Origin: CAZNRY01 sp964575675
Lineage (GTDB): Bacteria > Eisenbacteria > RBG-16-71-46 > CAIMUX01 > VGJL01
Length of the DNA stretch: 7,266 nt
NCBI GenBank assembly: GCA_964575675.1
Contig: CAZNRY010000183.1
Span: 1-7,266 of the forward strand
Direction of reading: 5' to 3'
Position 1 is the stretch's first letter. Each line of letters starts with the position of its first letter. Positions 1 to 5,290 of the stretch are shown one piece after another. Under the pieces are notes generated by a model, which was not told the DNA's origin, ran no database searches, and saw nothing but the letters and a program-made list of their open reading frames with translations. Both the position numbers and the translations under genes were made by a program.

Positions 1-531
1 CTGCTCGTTCTCGACTCGGGAGAGCCGGTGAGCCGGCAGGATCTACGCATCGCCCGGATGATCGACGATGCCGGGTGCGCCTGCGTTTGGGTCTTCAACA
101 AGTGGGATCTGGTCGAGAAGGATGATAAGACGTCCGCTCATATGCTCGCCGCAGTCCGCGAGGAGATTTCGTTTCAGGCGCACGCCCCTGCGGAGTTCGT
201 GTCGGCGCTGACGGTGCAGAGGGTGAGTCGGCTGCCCCAACGGATCGTCGAAGTCTTCGAGGCGGCGCGGCAGAAGGTTGCAACGGGGGACCTGAACGCG
301 TGCATCCGCAAGGCCGTGGATCACAACCCGCCGCGGGCCCTGCACGGTGACCGACCGATCCGGATCTACTATGCGACGCAGGTTAAGACCGCCCCGCCCA
401 CCTTCGCCCTCTTTGTCTCGAGGCCGGAGCGTTTGGCGCAGGACTACGCCCGCTACCTCGTTCGCGAGCTGCGGGCCAGATTCGGCTTTTCAGGCAGCCC
501 GATCCGGCTGCAGATCAGAAAGAGCTCCTGA
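1..531 (+). CDS. der: Ribosome-assembly GTPase Der (EngA), C-terminal part, 5' end outside window
   Basis: Der is a tandem-GTPase protein that acts in assembly of the 50S ribosomal subunit. The reading frame is open from base 1, so only the last 176 residues are seen. They cover the end of the second GTPase domain and the KH-like domain. The piece begins LLVLDSGEPVSRQDLRIA, which matches the Der segment before the G4 motif. The G4 motif NKWD lies at residues 33-36 of the fragment, and the G5-type motif VSAL at 67-70. The C-terminal part has the typical Der run IYYATQVKTAPPTFALFV and ends with GFSGSPIRLQIR, the usual end of the KH-like domain. The DSGEP stretch replaces the more common DATEG. 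The stop TGA shares its A with the ATG of plsY (TGATG), so the two genes are probably translationally coupled. Identification is secure; the first GTPase domain cannot be assessed. Confidence 0.96.
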   Translation: MLVLDSGEPVSRQDLRIARMIDDAGCACVWVFNKWDLVEKDDKTSAHMLAAVREEISFQAHAPAEFVSALTVQRVSRLPQRIVEVFEAARQKVATGDLNACIRKAVDHNPPRALHGDRPIRIYYATQVKTAPPTFALFVSRPERLAQDYARYLVRELRARFGFSGSPIRLQIRKSS

Positions 532-1145
532 TGCCGGCGCCGCTCGTTTGGGCGGCCTCCCTTGCGGCGGGGTTTCTCCTCGGTTCGATTCCATTCGGAC
601 TGCTGTGGGGGAGGCTCGCCCGGGGGATCGACGTCCGGCGGCACGGGAGCGGGAACCTGGGCGCGACGAACGTCTATCGGGTCCTCGGGCCCGTCCACGG
701 CGTCGCCGTTCTGCTCCTCGATGTGATGAAGGGGGGCGCGGCCGTCCTCCTCGCGCAATGGTTGACGGGCATCGAGGAGGCCGCGGTGGCATCCGGGCTT
801 CTCGCCGTCCTCGGGCACATGTTCAGTCCTTGGGTCCGGTTTCGAGGGGGCAAGGGTGTCGCGACCGGTCTCGGCATCTGGCTTTTCCTGGCTCCGGCGG
901 CAAGCCTGCTGGCGCTGATGGTCTGGGGGCTCCTCCTCGCCTTGACGCGGCGCGTCTCGGCGGCGAGTCTGGCCGCATCCGCGGCGCTCGCACCAATCGT
1001 GATGCTGGCTCCAGGACGAGGCGCCCGCTCGCTGCTCGCGGCGCTTTCGATCGCCACCGCCGCGCTAGTCTGGATTCGGCACCGGGGGAACATCGCGAGG
1101 CTGATACGCGGGGAGGAGCCGGCCTTGTGGGGAAAGCGTCCGTGA
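531..1145 (+). CDS. plsY: Glycerol-3-phosphate acyltransferase PlsY (acyl-phosphate dependent)
   Basis: PlsY is an inner-membrane enzyme that transfers an acyl group from acyl-phosphate to sn-glycerol-3-phosphate, giving lysophosphatidic acid, the first acylation of phospholipid synthesis. The 204-residue protein is of normal family length and strongly hydrophobic, with several membrane segments (about residues 5-27, 55-75, 80-97, 118-135 and 140-180). The three conserved cytoplasmic motifs are present: RHGSGNLGATNVYR (37-50), GHMFSPWVRFRGGKGVATGLG split at about 95-115, and RHRGNI (183-188). The DVMKGG stretch after motif 1 is also typical. The ATG overlaps the der stop by one base. There is no strong Shine-Dalgarno sequence in front of it (only AAAGAG), so re-initiation by ribosomes finishing der is likely. 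The next gene, gpsA, makes its substrate glycerol-3-phosphate, a functional pairing that supports both calls. Confidence 0.97.
   Translation: MPAPLVWAASLAAGFLLGSIPFGLLWGRLARGIDVRRHGSGNLGATNVYRVLGPVHGVAVLLLDVMKGGAAVLLAQWLTGIEEAAVASGLLAVLGHMFSPWVRFRGGKGVATGLGIWLFLAPAASLLALMVWGLLLALTRRVSAASLAASAALAPIVMLAPGRGARSLLAALSIATAALVWIRHRGNIARLIRGEEPALWGKRP
1114..1118 (+). promoter_or_regulatory. Ribosome-binding site inside plsY favouring the GTG start of gpsA at 1127
   Basis: AGGAG (within GGGAGGAG, 1111-1118) stands 8 bases before GTG 1127. The other possible start, GTG 1142, would give a classical 4-base GTGA overlap with the plsY stop but has only a weak GGGGAA in front. The choice between them is a judgement, not proof. 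Confidence 0.5.
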
Positions 1146-2146
1146 CGGCCCAGCCCGTCGCGATCCTTGGAACAGGAGCCTGGGGGACCGCCCTGGCCAT
1201 CGTGCTTTGTCGCAACGGGACCAGGGTCCGGATGCGGGCCCACCAGCCGGGGATCGCTCTTGAGCTTGAAGCGCAGCGTGAGAACGGCAACTTCCTACCT
1301 GGATTTCTGTTTCCCCCCGAGCTTCAAGTGATGTATGACATTGAAGCGGCCCTGGAGGGGACGGCGTCGGTCGTGGTGGCGGTTCCATCGCACGTAATCC
1401 GCTCCGTCCTCGCGTCGGTCCCGCGCGCATCGATCGCGGGGCGGGATTGGATCATCGCGACGAAAGGACTTGAAGAGGGGACGGGTCTCCGGATGAGCGA
1501 GGTCGTTCGCGAAGCGCTTCCAGAGGCCAGAACGGCCGTTCTCGCGGGCCCCAGCCTGGCGCGGGAAGTGGCCGCGGGGCAGCCGACGACCGTTCTGTCG
1601 GCATCGGACGACGCGGAGTGCGCGGAGCGTGTGCGCATGCTCTTCCACGATGTGGCCTTCCGCGTCTACACGAACGACGACGTGGTCGGCGTTGAGCTGG
1701 GAACGGCCCTTAAGAATGTGATCGCCCTCGCGGCGGGGATCGCCGCGGGGATGGGGCTAGGCGCGAACGCGCACGGCGCCCTTCTCACGCGCGGGCTTGC
1801 CGAAACGATGCGGCTCGGAGAGGCCCTCGGGGCGAGGCGGGAGACGTTTCTCGGTCTCGCCGGGGTGGGGGATCTCGTGACGACATGCTCCTCCCCTTTG
1901 AGCCGCAACCGGACGTTGGGTGAGCGGATCGGGCGCGGCGTCCCGACTGCCGAGGCGATCGCCTCGATGACCCAGGTTGCCGAGGGGGTTCCGACGACGC
2001 GTTCCGCCGTCCAGTTGGCCCGAGCACGCGGGATCGAGATGCCGATCGCCGAGCAGGTGCACCGCGTTCTCTTCGAGGGGCTGGATCCGCACGAGGCGCT
2101 TCGCGCCCTGATGGAACGGCCCCCGAGGATGGAGGGAGAGCGATGA
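1127..2146 (+). CDS. gpsA: Glycerol-3-phosphate dehydrogenase [NAD(P)+] GpsA
   Basis: GpsA is a cytosolic enzyme that reduces dihydroxyacetone phosphate to sn-glycerol-3-phosphate with NAD(P)H and so supplies PlsY. From GTG 1127 the protein has 339 residues, the usual length; from GTG 1142 it would have 334. The N-terminal Rossmann fold shows AILGTGAWGTALA (GxGxxG at 15-20). It is followed by VPSHVIRSV, ATKGLEEGTG and the family signature LAGPSLAREVAAGQPTTV. The C-terminal helical substrate domain has LKNVIALAAGIAAGMGLG, with the conserved lysine at about residue 196, then GLAGVGDLVTTCSSPLSRNR. All motifs expected for activity are visible. The frame is open far upstream to 347, but that part overlaps der and plsY in another frame and is not coding. 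The 5' end overlaps plsY by 19 bases (or 4), and the stop overlaps the next ATG by 4, so the gene belongs to a coupled der-plsY-gpsA-merR unit. Confidence 0.96.
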   Translation: MGKASVTAQPVAILGTGAWGTALAIVLCRNGTRVRMRAHQPGIALELEAQRENGNFLPGFLFPPELQVMYDIEAALEGTASVVVAVPSHVIRSVLASVPRASIAGRDWIIATKGLEEGTGLRMSEVVREALPEARTAVLAGPSLAREVAAGQPTTVLSASDDAECAERVRMLFHDVAFRVYTNDDVVGVELGTALKNVIALAAGIAAGMGLGANAHGALLTRGLAETMRLGEALGARRETFLGLAGVGDLVTTCSSPLSRNRTLGERIGRGVPTAEAIASMTQVAEGVPTTRSAVQLARARGIEMPIAEQVHRVLFEGLDPHEALRALMERPPRMEGER

Positions 2147-2547
2147 GTTCCGGGTCCACGGAGGAACCGGTTGAAGCTACCCCGGACCGAGAGAAGACGT
2201 ACTACTCGATCTCCGAGGTCGCGGAGTTGTTGGACGTCCGTCCCCACGTTCTCCGCTACTGGGAGACCCAGTTCCCGATGCTGCGTCCGCGGAAGGGGCG
2301 TTCAGGGAGCCGGATGTACCGGGAGCGCGAGGTGGAGCTCGCCCGGCGGATCCAGACTCTGCTCTACCAGAAGGGCTTCACGATCCGCGGCGCGCGGCAT
2401 CGCTTGAAGCTCGAGCAGAAGAAGGACGGCGGCGAGGGACAGCTTGGCCTCGGAATCGAGAATCCCTACGCGGACGCGCTGACCGGGATCCGCGACGAGT
2501 TGAACGTGATTCTGCAGCTCCTTCGCTCGCGTCCAAAGAGGGGTTGA
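2143..2547 (+). CDS. Short MerR-family DNA-binding regulator
   Basis: This is a 134-residue protein with a MerR-type winged helix-turn-helix and no recognisable effector domain. After a polar tail of about 18 residues, the helix-turn-helix runs YYSISEVAELLDVRPHVLRYWE (about 20-41, written here in part: SISEVAELLDVRPHVLRYW). The wing carries LRPRKGRSGSRMYR (47-60), followed by helix EVELARRIQTLLYQKGFTIRGAR. The VRPHVLRYWE and RSGSRxYR patterns are the clearest MerR marks. The C-terminal part (about 95-134) ends in a leucine-rich helix (RDELNVILQLLRSR) that may serve dimerisation. No metal-binding cysteines are present, so it is not a metal sensor of the classic type. From memory, very similar short MerR proteins occur near pheT/ihfA or surE in deltaproteobacterial genomes, with unknown targets. 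The ATG overlaps the gpsA stop (ATGA), and GGAGG at 2131-2135 precedes it. The regulated promoter cannot be told from the sequence. Confidence 0.9.
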   Translation: MSSGSTEEPVEATPDREKTYYSISEVAELLDVRPHVLRYWETQFPMLRPRKGRSGSRMYREREVELARRIQTLLYQKGFTIRGARHRLKLEQKKDGGEGQLGLGIENPYADALTGIRDELNVILQLLRSRPKRG

Positions 2548-2552
2548 GCGGG

Positions 2553-2569
2553 ACGCGGCCGCGCCGCGT
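2553..2569 (+). terminator. GC-rich hairpin after the MerR-type gene, possible transcription end
   Basis: ACGCGGC (2553-2559) and GCCGCGT (2563-2569) form a perfect 7-base-pair stem with a CGC loop, five bases after the stop codon. No T-tract follows (GAGGGCGTT), so it is not a canonical intrinsic terminator. It could be a terminator needing a factor, or an element that protects the mRNA 3' end. Its position at the end of the der-plsY-gpsA-merR cluster supports a 3'-end role. Confidence 0.35.
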
Positions 2570-2631
2570 GAGGGCGTTGCACGATCGCCCCTTGTCCGGG
2601 GATTCAGGCCACTGGGGCGCAGGCTAGCTTC

Positions 2632-2660
2632 TTGCATTCACGCGCCCGCTATCGGATACT
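2632..2660 (+). promoter_or_regulatory. Candidate sigma-70-type promoter for tRNA-Pro(GGG)-surE-pcm
   Basis: TTGCAT (2632-2637) and GATACT (2655-2660) are separated by 17 bases. They match the -35 and -10 consensus at 3 and 4 of 6 positions. Transcription would start near 2667, about 43 bases before the tRNA. The surrounding 2548-2709 gap of 162 bases holds no gene I can support. The match is moderate, so this is a candidate only. Confidence 0.35.
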
Positions 2661-2709
2661 TGCATTGCGTGGTACGAGCTGGAGACATGGCTCGGCCAAG
2701 AGTTTCGGT

Positions 2710-2786
<77 letters not shown>

Positions 2787-2820
2787 TTCTTTCTTCCTTC
2801 AACATCCCGGCAGGGACTTC

Positions 2821-3588
2821 ATGGATATCCTGGTCACCAACGACGACGGCGTTCACGCTGAGGGCCTCGCGGTCCTCCGGCGTTCGCTGGAACCTCTCGG
2901 GTCCGTGTGGGTCGTAGCCCCCGAGAGGGAGCAGAGCGGCGCGAGCCACGCCCTCACCCTGCACCGCCCCCTGCGTGTTCGCCGCCTGGATGGACGCGTC
3001 TTTTCGGTGGACGGAACGCCAACCGATTGCGTGCTGCTCGCCTGCCGGGGAATTTCGGATCTGCCGGACGGTGGATTCGGTCTTGTCGTCTCCGGGATCA
3101 ACCACGGGCCGAACCTCAGCGAGGACGTGACCTATTCGGGAACGGTCGCGGCCGCGATCGAGGGATTGATGCTTGGTCTGCCAGCGATCGCAGTTTCGAG
3201 CGAAACCGGACGCGCGGGAAGTTTCGAGGCGGCGGGCGCGGTCGCTGGATATGTCGTCGAGCAAGTCCTTCAGCGCGGGATGCCCGCTGGCGCGCTTCTG
3301 AACGTCAACGTTCCCGACCGCCCGGCGGGGGAGATTCGCGGCTATCGAATCACCCGCCTCGGCAAGCGCGCCTACTCGGGATCGGTATTCAAGAAGACGG
3401 ATCCCCGCGGCCGGCCCTATTACTGGATCGGGGAGGAAGCGGCGGTTTTCGAACGTCAAGAAGGGGCCGACTTCTCCGCCCTGCGCGATGGATTCGTCTC
3501 GATCACGCCGATCCATCTCGATCTCACGAGCCATGGCTCGATCGGGGAGATGGAGGCGTGGAATCTCCCGAACGGAGATTCCGCATGA
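2821..3588 (+). CDS. surE: 5'/3'-nucleotidase SurE
   Basis: SurE is a metal-dependent phosphatase that removes the phosphate of nucleoside 5'- and 3'-monophosphates. In E. coli it is linked to stationary-phase survival. The ATG at 2821 starts MDILVTNDDGVHAEGL exactly where the family begins, giving 255 residues, a normal length. An open frame reaches back to 2632 through the tRNA but is not coding. The expected metal ligands are present: D8 and D9 (NDDG), S39 in REQSGASHALTL, and N94 in VSGINHGPNL. Other family marks are VDGTPTDCV (63-71), YSGTVAAAIEGL and the SITPIHLDLTSH end. Only a modest AGGGA (2812-2816) precedes the start. The gene follows tRNA-Pro(GGG) by 34 bases. Its stop overlaps the pcm ATG (ATGA), the same surE-pcm pairing as in E. 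coli and many other proteobacteria. Confidence 0.97.
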   Translation: MDILVTNDDGVHAEGLAVLRRSLEPLGSVWVVAPEREQSGASHALTLHRPLRVRRLDGRVFSVDGTPTDCVLLACRGISDLPDGGFGLVVSGINHGPNLSEDVTYSGTVAAAIEGLMLGLPAIAVSSETGRAGSFEAAGAVAGYVVEQVLQRGMPAGALLNVNVPDRPAGEIRGYRITRLGKRAYSGSVFKKTDPRGRPYYWIGEEAAVFERQEGADFSALRDGFVSITPIHLDLTSHGSIGEMEAWNLPNGDSA

Positions 3589-4262
3589 CCGGCCCCATGA
3601 TAGATTCGGGCGATCCCGTCGCCGCGCGCGCGAGGATGGTGGAGCAGCAGCTTCGTTCACGCGGGATTGGAGACGAGCGGGTCCTCAAGGCGTTCCTTGA
3701 AGTCCAGCGGCACCGCTTCGTCGAGCCGGCTCTGCGCGAGAGCGCCTACGGAGACCATGCCCTGCCGATCGGCCTGGCCCAAACGATCTCACAGCCCTAC
3801 ATGGTCGCCCTCATGACCGAGGCGCTGCGGACGAAGCCCGGCGACCGCATCCTCGAGATCGGGACGGGCTCCGGCTACCAAGCCGCGATACTTTCCCGGC
3901 TTGTCCGAACGGTGTTCACCGTAGAGCGGATTCCCGCGCTGGCGCAGCGCGCGCAGCAGACACTTTCGGAGATCGGGATTCGCAATGTGATCCAAAGGAT
4001 GGGGGACGGTTCCGTAGGCTGGAGCCAGTTTGCCCCCTACGATGGGATCGTCGTGACCGCCGGCGCCCCGCGGATCCCGGAGAGCCTCGTGGCGCAGCTG
4101 GGCCCGGGGGGGCGACTCGTCGTGCCGATCGGTTCGGAGGGGGGCCAGGTGTTGCGGATCATTGAGCGGGGGACCGAAGGTCTTCGGGAAGAGGAGACGT
4201 ACCTCTGCTCGTTCGTGCCCTTGATTGGAAAGGAAGGGTGGCAGGGGCCCGGCGCCTGGTGA
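3585..4262 (+). CDS. pcm: Protein-L-isoaspartate O-methyltransferase Pcm
   Basis: Pcm uses S-adenosylmethionine to methylate L-isoaspartyl residues of aged proteins in the cytosol, starting their repair. The 225-residue product is slightly longer than the usual 205-215 because of its N-terminus. The N-terminal part MVEQQLRSRGIGDERVLKAF (18-37) is typical. It is followed by HRFVEP, the substrate-side motif LPIGLAQTISQPYMVA (60-75), and methyltransferase motif I LEIGTGSGYQAAIL (90-103). The acidic end of the next strand is VFTVERI. Later come GDGSVGW, YDGIVVTAGAP and the GGRLVVPIG segment. The chosen ATG overlaps the surE stop by 4 bases and has GGAGA (3574-3578) six bases upstream. A second ATG at 3597 would drop four residues. 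Coupling to surE joins two stress-survival functions in one message. No terminator is evident after the stop. Confidence 0.97.
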   Translation: MTGPMIDSGDPVAARARMVEQQLRSRGIGDERVLKAFLEVQRHRFVEPALRESAYGDHALPIGLAQTISQPYMVALMTEALRTKPGDRILEIGTGSGYQAAILSRLVRTVFTVERIPALAQRAQQTLSEIGIRNVIQRMGDGSVGWSQFAPYDGIVVTAGAPRIPESLVAQLGPGGRLVVPIGSEGGQVLRIIERGTEGLREEETYLCSFVPLIGKEGWQGPGAW

Positions 4263-4330
4263 GCGTAGTGCTGACGCAAGAGCCTACGGGGCAATCGCTC
4301 GGACCCGCGAAGAAGACGGCAAAGCGAGGC

Positions 4331-4360
4331 TTGTCAAAGAGCCTTTGCGGATGATAGCGT
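4331..4360 (+). promoter_or_regulatory. Candidate sigma-70-type promoter for tRNA-Pro(CGG)-apt-tRNA-Arg
   Basis: TTGTCA (4331-4336) matches the -35 consensus at 5 of 6 positions. TAGCGT (4355-4360) follows after 18 bases as a weaker -10 (T, A and final T match). Transcription would start near 4367, about 17 bases before the tRNA. The rest of the 4263-4383 gap (121 bases) shows no gene and no clear terminator. Confidence 0.5.
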
Positions 4361-4383
4361 TCTCCAAGTGATTTCGAATCGGT

Positions 4384-4459
<76 letters not shown>

Positions 4460-4480
4460 TTTTTGAGAAGGGGACTTGCG

Positions 4481-4485
4481 AGGAG
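4481..4485 (+). promoter_or_regulatory. Ribosome-binding site of apt
   Basis: AGGAG lies five bases before ATG 4491. It decides against the upstream in-frame TTG at 4476, which would put this motif inside the coding region. Confidence 0.8.
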
Positions 4486-4490
4486 CTCGG

Positions 4491-5033
4491 ATGCCGATTG
4501 ATCTTTCCGCTCGCCTAGAGAGGGCGATTCGAGACGTCCCCGATTTCCCCAAGCCCGGCATCATCTTCCGGGACGTGACGACCCTCCTGCTGCAGCCGGA
4601 CCTGGTTTCCGAAGCGATCGACGCGTTGTGGAAGGAGTTTTCGTCCCGTTCGGTCACACACATCGTGGCGATCGAGGCGCGGGGGTTCGTTCTGGGCGCC
4701 GACCTCGCGCTGCGGCAACATCTTCCCCTCGTCCTGCTCCGCAAGCCGGGAAAGCTCCCGGCGAAGGCAATGCAGGAGTCGTACGATCTCGAGTATGGGC
4801 ACGCCGCCCTCGAGATACACGCGGACGCCCTCGCGTCGGGGGACCAGGCCCTGGTCGTCGACGACCTCCTGGCGACCGGGGGGACGGCGGCGGCCGCGGG
4901 GAAACTCGTTCGCCGGTGCGGCGCATCCATCGCGGGATACGGCTTCTTCGTGGAGTTGGACTTCCTCCGCGGACGTGCGAAACTGATGGACGCGCCGGTG
5001 GCCTCCCTGCTGCACTACAAAGCGGAGGGTTGA
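4491..5033 (+). CDS. apt: Adenine phosphoribosyltransferase Apt
   Basis: Apt is a cytosolic purine-salvage enzyme that joins adenine and 5-phosphoribosyl diphosphate to give AMP and diphosphate. The 180-residue protein has the normal length. The N-terminal part carries the adenine-side signature VPDFPKPGIIFRDVTTLL (16-33). It is followed by AIEARGFVLGADLAL (60-74) and the flexible-loop stretch RKPGKLPAKAMQESYDLEYG (84-103). The PRPP-binding motif is VVDDLLATGGTA (122-133). These together separate it from other type I phosphoribosyltransferases. The start follows a good AGGAG at five bases. The gene lies between tRNA-Pro(CGG) and tRNA-Arg(CCT), with no sign of a promoter of its own, so a tRNA-mRNA-tRNA transcript ending at the 5149-5183 terminator is likely. 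SurE upstream breaks down nucleotides while Apt salvages a base, a loose thematic link only. Confidence 0.97.
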   Translation: MPIDLSARLERAIRDVPDFPKPGIIFRDVTTLLLQPDLVSEAIDALWKEFSSRSVTHIVAIEARGFVLGADLALRQHLPLVLLRKPGKLPAKAMQESYDLEYGHAALEIHADALASGDQALVVDDLLATGGTAAAAGKLVRRCGASIAGYGFFVELDFLRGRAKLMDAPVASLLHYKAEG

Positions 5034-5066
5034 GGCCCGGCCGCCGGCAGAATCGGCTGGAGATCT

Positions 5067-5140
5067 GCCCCCGTAGCTCAGGTGGATAGAGCGACGGTTT
5101 CCTAAACCGTAGGTCGGATGTTCGAGTCATCTCGGGGGCA
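5067..5140 (+). tRNA. tRNA-Arg, anticodon CCT, no encoded CCA
   Basis: The acceptor stem GCCCCCG (5067-5073) pairs with CGGGGGC (5133-5139). The D stem is GCTC/GAGC, the anticodon stem ACGGT/ACCGT, and the T stem GGATG/CATCT with loop TTCGAGT. The loop TTCCTAA places CCT at 5101-5103, which reads AGG. A20 in the D loop (5086) and C35 are the known arginine identity bases. The discriminator A (5140) is followed by CAT, so the CCA end must be added by tRNA nucleotidyltransferase, unlike the two proline tRNAs here. It lies 33 bases after apt and just before an intrinsic terminator. Confidence 0.96.
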
Positions 5141-5148
5141 CATTGAGG

Positions 5149-5183
5149 GGTCCGGACCGCACGGCGGCGGACCTTTTCTCTTT
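5149..5183 (+). terminator. Intrinsic terminator after tRNA-Arg
   Basis: GGTCCG (5149-5154) pairs with CGGACC (5168-5173). Two further C-G pairs can form inside the loop. The T-rich tract TTTTCTCTTT (5174-5183) follows directly. The stem is GC-rich and sits nine bases after the tRNA, so it probably ends the tRNA-Pro(CGG)-apt-tRNA-Arg transcript. The remaining bases to the uvrC start (5184-5290) must then hold the uvrC promoter, but I could not find a convincing one. Confidence 0.65.
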
Positions 5184-5280
5184 CCCCTCCGGGCGCGGGA
5201 AACCTATCGGCCCCTTGCCCCGCATGGTAGGCTCTTCCGATGCGAGTCATGTGGGTGGGGCTCGCGCGGAAACAACCGCC

Positions 5281-5287
5281 GGAGGGG
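5281..5287 (+). promoter_or_regulatory. Ribosome-binding site that sets the GTG start of uvrC
   Basis: GGAGGGG ends three bases before GTG 5291; its GGAGG core leaves five. The upstream in-frame ATG 5240 has no comparable site and would add 17 residues not expected in the family. Confidence 0.75.
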
Positions 5288-5290
5288 ACG

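Noticed and set aside
347..1126. Long open frame upstream of, and continuous with, gpsA
   Set aside because: Its translation is arginine/proline-rich and low in complexity, and it overlaps der and plsY in another frame. Only the part from 1127 (or 1142) matches GpsA.
2588..2601. CCCC-TTGTCC-GGGG as a second terminator after the MerR-type gene
   Set aside because: It has only four base pairs and no T-tract, which is common by chance in GC-rich DNA.
2907..3584. Open frame upstream of and continuous with pcm
   Set aside because: It lies wholly inside surE in another frame, has no family resemblance, and has a skewed arginine/glycine composition.
5210..5245. TTGCCC near 5215 as the -35 of a uvrC promoter
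   Set aside because: No acceptable -10 sequence lies 16-18 bases downstream, so the promoter was not called.
4654..5250. Open frame on the - strand with MTRTSDLRFRKPSLYPPELRG-like sequence
   Set aside because: The recognisable part (written as RTSDLRFRKPSLYPP) is the antisense of tRNA-Arg. The remainder overlaps apt and is arginine/proline-rich.
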